NCBI GenBank assembly: GCA_902812435.1
Contig: CADDZA010000007.1
Coordinates: 1 to 43,759 of the forward strand
Direction: 5' to 3'
Length of the DNA: 43,759 nt
Source of the DNA: Clostridia bacterium
Lineage (GTDB): Bacteria; Bacillota; DSM-12270; Thermacetogeniales; Thermacetogeniaceae
The notes beneath the pieces were generated by a model, which saw only the letters and a program-made list of their open reading frames with translations, was not told the DNA's origin and ran no database searches. Both the position numbers and the translations under genes were made by a program. Of this stretch, positions 38,103-43,759 are shown piece by piece (the first letter of the stretch is position 1; every line of letters starts with the position of its first letter).

Positions 38103-38228
38103 GGAGTTATGAGAAGGAATCGGGAGAATTAAAACGAATTAGTAAGTGAACAAATATTTTTCGACTGAGGAGGTGGCTCCTGCTTTTAAACTGTTTTTCG
38201 TGGGCCGTTTTGGAAAGCAGGAGAGATA

Positions 38229-39500
38229 TTGGAGGATAAATTCATTATCGAAGGCGGTATCCGCCTGAAGGGTGATGTTCGGATCAGCGGCTCTAAAAAT
38301 GCCTGTTTACCTGTTCTTGCAGCTTCTCTCCTGACGACGGAAAAGTGCGTGATTTCCGGGGTGCCGCGGCTGGCCGATGTCAGAACGATGATCCGGATGT
38401 TAACGGAGCTGGGGGCGCAGATCGGCGTTCAGGGTTCACAGGTTACAGTTCAGGCACGGGAATTGCAAAAGACGGGGCAGCTTCAGCAATATGCCAGGAA
38501 GATGCGGGCCTCTTTTTTATTGATGGGACCTGTTTTAGCCCGGCAGGGAGAGGCGTGTATGGCCCTGCCGGGGGGGTGTGCCATCGGAAAGCGCCCGGTT
38601 GACCTGCATTTAAAAGGGCTGGCCGCTCTGGGAGCGGAGATCCGGATTGAAAGGGGCTTCGTCAAGGCGACCGCCCGGCAGCTGCAAGGGGCCGAGATCG
38701 TCCTTGATTTTCCCAGTGTTGGTGCCACGGAAAACATCATGATGGCAAGCGCCTGCGCCAGGGGAACGACAACGCTGGTTAACGCCGCCGCCGAGCCGGA
38801 GATCGTCGACCTTGCCGATTTTTTGAACAAGATGGGAGCGGAGGTAACGGGAGCGGGGACCAGGGTAATCCGGATCAAAGGCAACCCTTCCCTGCAGGGT
38901 GCAGTACATACGGTCATACCCGACCGGATTGAGGCCGGAACCTACCTGGCGGCAGCGGTGGCAACCGGTGGAGAGTTACGGCTTTCACGGGTTGTGCCCG
39001 ATCACCTGCGCTCGATGATTGAGAAGTTCCGGGAGGCAGGGGTATGCATCGAGGAGGGAAATGATGAACTGTTTGTGTCCGCCCCGCAGGAACTGCGGCC
39101 GCTCAATATCAGCACATCGCCCTATCCCGGTTTCCCGACCGACATGCAACCGCAGTTTGCGGCCATCCTGACGACCGCGGCCGGAACGAGCAGGATTACG
39201 GAGAACATCTTCGAAAACCGTTTTCTATACACAGATGAACTGGTGCGCATGGGCGCCTCAATCGAGGTCACCGGCTCGACTGCGGTGATTCGCGGGGTCA
39301 GGGGCCTGCGGCCGGCTTGTGTTAAGGCTACCGACCTGCGTGCCGGGGCTGCCCTGGTCATTGCCGCCCTCAAGGCCTGGGGAGAGACTGAGATCTGTGG
39401 TGTCTACCACCTGGACCGGGGGTATGAGGATCTGGAGGAAAAACTGGGTGGACTGGGGTGCAGGATACGCCGGGTCACAGAACAGGCCGCCAACCTGTAA
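38229..39500 (+). CDS. murA: UDP-N-acetylglucosamine 1-carboxyvinyltransferase
   Basis: First committed step of peptidoglycan synthesis: adds enolpyruvate from PEP to UDP-GlcNAc. 423 residues with the inside-out barrel fold. The catalytic Cys is in GGCAIGKRPVDLHLKGLAALGAEI near 119, and SGSKNACLPVLAASLLTTE (with the substrate-binding Lys) is near the N-terminus. So it is the Cys type, expected to be fosfomycin-sensitive. TTG start behind GCAGGAGAG. Same neighbourhood as B. subtilis murAA. Confidence 0.96.
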   Translation: MEDKFIIEGGIRLKGDVRISGSKNACLPVLAASLLTTEKCVISGVPRLADVRTMIRMLTELGAQIGVQGSQVTVQARELQKTGQLQQYARKMRASFLLMGPVLARQGEACMALPGGCAIGKRPVDLHLKGLAALGAEIRIERGFVKATARQLQGAEIVLDFPSVGATENIMMASACARGTTTLVNAAAEPEIVDLADFLNKMGAEVTGAGTRVIRIKGNPSLQGAVHTVIPDRIEAGTYLAAAVATGGELRLSRVVPDHLRSMIEKFREAGVCIEEGNDELFVSAPQELRPLNISTSPYPGFPTDMQPQFAAILTTAAGTSRITENIFENRFLYTDELVRMGASIEVTGSTAVIRGVRGLRPACVKATDLRAGAALVIAALKAWGETEICGVYHLDRGYEDLEEKLGGLGCRIRRVTEQAANL

Positions 39501-39550
39501 GTACCACAAGACGGCGACGGGATGGTTCCCGTTTTTCTTAATAAGACCTT

Positions 39551-39590
39551 CATGCCGCTCGTACGGCACCCTGATACGGATGAAAATAGC
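39551..39590 (+). repeat. M1 mosaic repeat, left half
   Basis: CATGCCG-CTCGTA-CGGCACC, GATACGG, ATGAAAATAGC. The hairpin is retained; the right half is missing. It resembles the copy at 10873-10909 most closely (TCGTA loop, ATAGCG end). Confidence 0.5.
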
Positions 39591-39695
39591 GGCTTATCCT
39601 TGCAGATGCAGCCACCTTACTGCTTAAAAGGCGCGGCGCGATCTTGGTTTACGGTAGTGCCTGAAAAAATATTTAATTGAAGGCTGGTCTAATAT

Positions 39696-39726
39696 CCCCC
39701 CATTTCTAATAAATAGGAATGGGGGG
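39696..39726 (+). terminator. Hairpin upstream of spoIID
   Basis: CCCCCCATTTC pairs with GGAATGGGGGG around an AT-rich loop; the following TAAATTTTA is a weak T run. It may end transcription from murA so that spoIID is driven only by its own sporulation promoter. Confidence 0.5.
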
Positions 39727-39765
39727 TAAATTTTACCTTCGCCATAGCGGAAGGGAGGAAGGGCG

Positions 39766-40758
39766 GTGTCTACCAGGACCCGGGGATATAAAATTTTGGG
39801 ACTTGCCGTGCTGATCTACTGCCTGGTGATGCTGGGAATTCCCGCCCTGCTGGTGCGCGGCTGCGGTTCCGACCAGGTGAGGGTAGAGGAAAACAGCGGC
39901 CAGATGGTGAGGGTCCAGCTTGCGCCGGGCCGGATTGTGACCATGCCCCTGGAAACCTACCTGATCGGAGTGGTCGCGGCCGAGATGCCGGCGGAGTTTG
40001 ACATTGAGGCACTCAAGGCCCAGGCGGTCGCGGCCCGCACCTATACCCTGCTGAGAATCAACGGTAAAGCATCCGACCGCAAACACCCGGATGCCTCTCT
40101 CTGCACCGATCCGGGGCACTGCCAGGCGTGGCTTTCCCTGGGGGATCTCCGTAAAAGATGGGGATTGCTCGCTTTTGGCAGCAATTATGAGAAGGTGGCC
40201 TCGGCAGTCAGAGCAACTGCCGGGGAGGTTTTAGTTTATCACGATGAACTGATCGACCCGGTATACCATGCCAGTTGCGGCGGAAGGGGAACCGAAGATG
40301 CAAAAGAGGTATGGGGACAGGACATCCCGTACCTGAAACGGGTGCCCTGCCGGTGGGACCCTCCCGAGAAGCAGGGGGTCGTGGCAACTTCCTTCAGTAT
40401 GAAAGATTTTTTCAATCGCCTGGGAATTGCCGGTAAGGCCGTTCCGGCCAGCAACACGGGAGGCCTGGTTCAGGTCCTGGACAGGACCGGAAGCGGGCGG
40501 GTCCGCCGTGTTGAAATTGCTTCCCAGGTTTTCCGCGGCGTGGAGCTGCGAAAGATCCTCGGCCTGCGTTCAACTGATTTTACGGTCAGGACAACCGGCG
40601 ACAGAGTTACTTTCTATACCAGGGGATACGGACATGCCGTAGGGATGTGCCAGTACGGAGCCCAGGGACTCGCCCTTCGGGGGCAGTCTTACCGGCAGAT
40701 ATTAGAGTATTATTACCGGGGTGCAACGGTGAAAAAGCTAACAAAAGCCGGTGATTAG
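39766..40758 (+). CDS. spoIID: Stage II sporulation protein D
   Basis: Lytic transglycosylase of the engulfment machinery in the mother cell, working with SpoIIM and SpoIIP to thin the septal wall. 330 residues: one N-terminal membrane span (about 9-29), then the SpoIID domain with the catalytic Glu at E73 in AAEMPAEF, AVAARTYTL, YHASCGGRGTEDAKEVWG (metal-binding Cys/His region), and GYGHAVGMCQYGAQG at the C-terminus. GTG start behind AAGGGAGGAAGG. spoIIQ, next in B. subtilis, is absent, as in many Clostridia arrangements. Confidence 0.95.
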   Translation: MSTRTRGYKILGLAVLIYCLVMLGIPALLVRGCGSDQVRVEENSGQMVRVQLAPGRIVTMPLETYLIGVVAAEMPAEFDIEALKAQAVAARTYTLLRINGKASDRKHPDASLCTDPGHCQAWLSLGDLRKRWGLLAFGSNYEKVASAVRATAGEVLVYHDELIDPVYHASCGGRGTEDAKEVWGQDIPYLKRVPCRWDPPEKQGVVATSFSMKDFFNRLGIAGKAVPASNTGGLVQVLDRTGSGRVRRVEIASQVFRGVELRKILGLRSTDFTVRTTGDRVTFYTRGYGHAVGMCQYGAQGLALRGQSYRQILEYYYRGATVKKLTKAGD

Positions 40759-40763
40759 ACACT

Positions 40764-40833
40764 CATGCCGCCTCCGGCGGCACCAACAGAGTATGAAAAT
40801 ACCCGACAGGTCTACTCGATATTTTCAGGGCGG
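40764..40833 (+). repeat. M1 mosaic repeat, nearly complete copy
   Basis: CATGCCGCC-TCC-GGCGGCACC, AACAGAG, TATGAAAATA, CCCGACAGGTCTACTCGA, TATTTTCA, GGGCGG. Both stem-loops are present. It starts 6 bases after the spoIID stop. Confidence 0.65.
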
Positions 40834-40859
40834 AAGTGAGTATGAAATCCTGTGAAATT

Positions 40860-40907
40860 AGGGGCTTATCCCTCTTTACTTGTGTGGGACAGCCCCTTGC
40901 TTTTTTT
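40860..40907 (+). terminator. Intrinsic terminator after spoIID
   Basis: AGGGGCT (40860-40866) pairs with AGCCCCT (40891-40897), extended by TCCC/GGGA inside, then TGC and seven T residues. Nearly the same stem as the terminator at 11168-11218. Confidence 0.75.
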
Positions 40908-40960
40908 AATCCCGGTAACTCTAACGGGTGTAAATAAACCGGAATGCGGATAGGGGGGTC

Positions 40961-41803
40961 CTACATTCTGCGTCCCCGGCCGCTTGTACCTCCCGGGAAG
41001 CCGGATCTTTCCTCGAACCCGGTACTTCCTTCAAAGGTATTTCCGGTACCGCGGCCGGTTATTTCTTCGGAAACAGTCCTGCCTCCAAGTTCTGTATCTC
41101 CGTGAACAACGGTGTTCATCCCGGTTCTGCCTGCGGTTCCATCGCTGCCGCTGGCACCGCCGTAAGTCCCGTAACTCCTGGTCTTCTCATCGGTGTCGCG
41201 CCCGGCACCCGCAGGGCCCTCGAACCGTGTATCATTCAGTTCTTTACTGACTTCAAAAGTCGGGCTGCCGTACCCTCCCGCGCCTCCTGCCTGACCGCCA
41301 AAGGTACCGGGGCCGCCCTGGTAACCTGCATTGCTGCCGGTACCTGCCCCAAAGGACCCGGCGCCGCCCTGGAAGCCGAAACCGCCGCCCGCACCGGCTC
41401 CACCGAAGGTTCCGGCACCGCCCTGGTAACCAAATCCGCCTCCACCGGGGCCTGCCGCAAATCCGGCACCACCCCCGATGCCGGGTGCGAATCCTGTGGC
41501 CCCGCCGGCGGTCCCATGAAATCCAAAGCCGATCTGGGATGCGATTTGCTGTGCCTGGGATCTGGCTTCATTAATCATCTTGGAATCGGCCGGTGATGTT
41601 CTATACCAGCCCTTCTGGTTCATGTAAGAGAAAACTCTGAAGGCGGCGTCCTGTTCCTGCCGCTGGATCTCCATGAAATCTTTTCTCAGATCGGCGTTTG
41701 AAGATTCCTGGACGGCCGTATTGTAGTTGGCGCTCAAAAATTTCTGGCTGGTAAGAACGTCTTCCGCACAAATCTGGTCGCTTAACCTGATGTTACCGTA
41801 CAA
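40961..41803 (-). CDS. CotF-like spore coat protein with glycine-rich tail
   Basis: A 280-residue protein. Residues about 6-70 match the CotF coat domain, a ferritin-like helical hairpin: DQICAEDVLTSQKFLSANYNTAVQESSNADLRKDFMEIQRQEQDAAFRVFSYMNQKGWY, split here by helix breaks. From about 92 on it is Gly-rich with imperfect repeats: GYQGGAGTFG (125-134), GFQGGAGSFG (143-152), GYQGGPGTFG (160-169). The tail ends with charged Thr/Gly/Glu sequence. TTG start behind GGGAGG. Glycine-rich tails of this type suggest a structural or cross-linked layer on the spore, by inference. The gene lies between spoIID and spoIIID on the opposite strand. Confidence 0.82.
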   Translation of the reverse strand: MYGNIRLSDQICAEDVLTSQKFLSANYNTAVQESSNADLRKDFMEIQRQEQDAAFRVFSYMNQKGWYRTSPADSKMINEARSQAQQIASQIGFGFHGTAGGATGFAPGIGGGAGFAAGPGGGGFGYQGGAGTFGGAGAGGGFGFQGGAGSFGAGTGSNAGYQGGPGTFGGQAGGAGGYGSPTFEVSKELNDTRFEGPAGAGRDTDEKTRSYGTYGGASGSDGTAGRTGMNTVVHGDTELGGRTVSEEITGRGTGNTFEGSTGFEERSGFPGGTSGRGRRM

Positions 41804-41828
41804 TGGAATGCCTCCCTTCCCGAGTAAG

Positions 41829-42032
41829 TTATTGCAACGCTGCTGCCTCGTTTATGTGCCTCATCAAGATATCTAGGTGCCTTTGGTGCATGTCACGCAG
41901 GTTCTCACAGAGGTTCTTCACATTGGGGTCTGTCGCCTGAGCGGCGTAAAAATTGTATTTTTGTATCATCAACTGTTCCTGGCGCATATTGTCTTCGATT
42001 AAACCGACCTCTTTTGTTGTTAATCTTGTCAA
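41829..42032 (-). CDS. Short CotF-like coat protein
   Basis: A 67-residue all-helical protein (LTTKEVGLIEDNMRQEQLMIQKYNFYAAQATDPNVKNLCENLRDMHQRH, in two helices) that resembles the helical core of CotF/ferritin-like coat proteins without a tail. The TTG at 42032 is chosen because a strong AAGGAGGTGA lies 6 bases upstream; the frame is open to a TTG at 42062. It sits 25 bases before the larger CotF-like gene and is probably its operon partner. Confidence 0.72.
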   Translation of the reverse strand: MTRLTTKEVGLIEDNMRQEQLMIQKYNFYAAQATDPNVKNLCENLRDMHQRHLDILMRHINEAAALQ

Positions 42033-42191
42033 ATCTGTCACCTCCTTGCGCCCCGGATTCAAATGTAGTATGCGCCCGGTAGTTGCAATTTATGCAAATT
42101 AATCCTGTAGTTTCTAGGCCTGCCCCTTAGTCTTTTTCCCCGTGTTGTTCATATAAATGTACAGAACATTGGAACCAGGGGGGGATCGGAG

Positions 42192-42440
42192 ATGCAGGAG
42201 TACATCCGCCGCCGGGTCCTTGAGGTAACCGATTATATCCTGGAATCATCCGCTACCGTTCGCCAGACGGCAAAGGTTTTTGGTGTTTCCAAATCAACCA
42301 TTCATAAGGACGTCACCGAGAGGCTTCCCAGGATAAATCCACATTTAGCTCTACAGGTTAGAAACATCCTGGAACTCAATAAGGCCGAGCGTCACATTCG
42401 GGGTGGCGAGGCCACACGGAAAAAGTATCGCGGCGATTGA
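42192..42440 (+). CDS. spoIIID: Sporulation transcriptional regulator SpoIIID
   Basis: Small mother-cell DNA-binding protein that tunes the sigma-E regulon and opens the way to sigma-K. 82 residues with a helix-turn-helix at about 20-46 (SATVRQTAKVFGVSKSTIHKDVTERLP) and a basic C-terminus (ATRKKYRGD) that also contacts DNA in the B. subtilis protein. ATG behind GGGGGGATCGGAG. It is divergent from the coat genes, which may be its targets. Confidence 0.96.
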   Translation: MQEYIRRRVLEVTDYILESSATVRQTAKVFGVSKSTIHKDVTERLPRINPHLALQVRNILELNKAERHIRGGEATRKKYRGD

Positions 42441-42589
42441 AATGGGGGTTGCTACATAATCCAAAGAAAAAAGGATGAATTCTGGATATAGTGACAGGAT
42501 TTCAAGAAGAGATCGTCGAAATAAATGTAAGATCTTGTTTCTCTTTCCAAAGGAGGACAGACACTACTTAACTCAGAAGGGAATGGCTG

Positions 42590-43621
42590 GTGCTGATGTT
42601 TTGGGCGGAGGATATCGGAATTGACCTGGGTACGGCGAGTGTACTCGTTTATTTAAAAGGAAAGGGGATTGTTCTTCACGAGCCCTCGGTTGTTGCCATT
42701 GATAAAAATTCCGGAACGATGATCGCCGTCGGTGAAGAGGCTCGCCAGATGCTGGGGCGTACACCCGGCAACATTGTGGCGATACGGCCGCTGCGGGACG
42801 GTGTTATTGCCGATTACGACGTCACGGAGAGGATGCTGCGGTATTTTATTAAAAAGGCTGTGGGGCACCGCTTCTTTTTCCGCCCCAGGGTCATGGTCTG
42901 TATTCCTTCCGGGGTAACCAGCGTGGAGGAACGGGCCGTCCGGCAGGCGGCCCTCCAGGCGGGGGCGCGCCAGGCTTTCTTAATTGAGGAGCCGCTGGCG
43001 GCAGCCCTCGGCGCCGGGATCAATATTTCCGAGGCGAGCGGGAACATGGTGGTGGATGTGGGAGGCGGCACGACAGACGTCGCCATCCTCAGCCTGGGTG
43101 GAATTGTTTGCACCAAGTCCATCCGTGTGGCCGGAGACAAGTTCGACGAGGCGATTACCAGGTATGTGCGAAAAGAATATAACCTGATGATCGGGGAACG
43201 GACGGCGGAGGAGCTGAAGATAAAGATCGGGACGGCATACCCCAAGGCGAAACAACCGGGAGAAGGTCTGGAGATCCGGGGACGCGACCTGGTTTCGGGC
43301 CTCCCCAAGACCATCAGGGTTACCTCCGAAGAGACTGCGGTGGCTTTGCAGGAACCTGTGGAACAGATTGTCAGCGCCGTAAAAGAGGTGCTGGAGCGGA
43401 CGCCACCCGAACTGTCCGCGGACATCATCAACAAGGGGATTGTCATGACCGGCGGCGGCAGCCTGCTGCACGGACTGGATCTCCTGATCAGCGAGGAAAC
43501 GGGGCTGGCGGTGCACGTCGCAGAGGACGCCATCTCCTGTGTGGCGTTGGGAACAGGCAAAGCCCTGACCATGCTGCACGCCTTGCAGAACGGCAAGAAT
43601 CAGATGAAAAGGGTTTATTGA
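42590..43621 (+). CDS. mbl: MreB/Mbl rod-shape actin homologue
   Basis: Bacterial actin that guides lateral wall synthesis. 343 residues with the actin-fold nucleotide motifs: IGIDLGTASVLVYLKGKGIVLHEPSVVA (phosphate 1), VVDVGGGTTDVAILSLGG (phosphate 2, about 156-173), and GIVMTGGGSLLHGL (adenosine). Named mbl from its place directly after spoIIID, as in B. subtilis; MreB, Mbl and MreBH cannot be told apart by eye. GTG at 42590 behind AGAAGGGA, or ATG at 42596. An AAAGGAGG at 42549-42556 upstream has no start codon near it. Confidence 0.95.
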   Translation: MLMFWAEDIGIDLGTASVLVYLKGKGIVLHEPSVVAIDKNSGTMIAVGEEARQMLGRTPGNIVAIRPLRDGVIADYDVTERMLRYFIKKAVGHRFFFRPRVMVCIPSGVTSVEERAVRQAALQAGARQAFLIEEPLAAALGAGINISEASGNMVVDVGGGTTDVAILSLGGIVCTKSIRVAGDKFDEAITRYVRKEYNLMIGERTAEELKIKIGTAYPKAKQPGEGLEIRGRDLVSGLPKTIRVTSEETAVALQEPVEQIVSAVKEVLERTPPELSADIINKGIVMTGGGSLLHGLDLLISEETGLAVHVAEDAISCVALGTGKALTMLHALQNGKNQMKRVY

Positions 43622-43671
43622 GGTGAATGGATAAGTAGGTTCTCGTAAACCAAAAATGCCCATGTAACAAA

Positions 43672-43704
43672 CTGGGATATGTGCTAGAACAATCCTTATC
43701 CCAG
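43672..43704. other. Hairpin downstream of mbl
   Basis: CTGGGATA (43672-43679) pairs with TATCCCAG (43697-43704). No T run follows on the plus strand, so terminator function is doubtful. A TTGACA at 43722-43727 may be the -35 of a promoter whose gene lies beyond the window. Confidence 0.35.
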
Positions 43705-43759
43705 CAACTAAAAAAAGAACCTTGACAACGAAATAGCGGTGATCCCAAGACCGGGGCAA

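Noticed and set aside
39670-39695. Possible sigma-E promoter for spoIID
   Set aside because: An ATATT can be found, but the -10 at the right distance matches the CATACA-T consensus poorly.

Overview
The window is a gene-dense stretch of chromosome from an endospore-forming, anaerobic-type Gram-positive bacterium (Firmicutes). Gene content and order suggest the Peptococcaceae / Thermoanaerobacterales part of the Clostridia, but no genus can be named from the sequence alone. Evidence for a spore-former: spoIID, spoIIID, ywmB, CotF-type coat proteins and mbl. The core gene order follows the region of the Bacillus subtilis chromosome that runs pyrG - fba - transaldolase - rho - rpmE - prfA - prmC - ywlC - mntP - ywlE - rpiB - glyA - wecB - atp operon - ywmB - murA - spoIID - spoIIID - mbl. 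About a third of the genes start with TTG or GTG behind strong Shine-Dalgarno sequences.

Layout. 1-9.5 kb: CTP synthase, a FemAB-type aminoacyltransferase, an alanine racemase, a cysteine-rich protein of unknown function, then central carbon genes (class II aldolase, transaldolase-like protein, GlpX fructose-bisphosphatase) and rho. 9.5-18.3 kb: a LysM/M23 peptidase, a glycine-rich protein on the minus strand, rpmE, a DUF1385 membrane protein, prfA-prmC, and two transporters (ArsB/NhaD-like and lactate-permease-like). 18.4-25 kb: Sua5/YwlC, MntP, a YwlE-like phosphatase with a coiled-coil insertion, rpiB, glyA, a ComEB-type deaminase, a MazG-like protein and UDP-GlcNAc 2-epimerase. 25-32.3 kb: the full F1Fo ATP synthase operon (atpZ-atpI-atpB-E-F-H-A-G-D-C). 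32.4-37.1 kb: an iron block on the minus strand (feoB, a small Cys-rich gene, feoA) facing a divergent fur gene across a near-perfect Fur box, then an MFS transporter. 37.3-43.6 kb: ywmB, murA, spoIID, two coat-protein genes on the minus strand, spoIIID and an mreB/mbl gene.

The most unusual feature is outside the genes. Many of the longer intergenic gaps carry pieces of one mosaic family of structured repeats. These are a hairpin-forming unit (here M1), a roughly 96-bp AT-rich element with terminal inverted repeats, one copy of which is flanked by 5-bp direct repeats, and a third module (M3) that reaches into the ribosome-binding regions of rpiB and atpG and splits the ATP synthase operon. 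Other points of interest are the YwlE insertion, a probable one-base frameshift near the end of feoA that hides a Cys/Gly-rich tail, the translationally coupled Cys-rich gene between feoB and feoA, glycine-rich coat-like proteins, and a strong hairpin between atpE and atpF. I found no CRISPR array, tRNA, rRNA or transposase gene.
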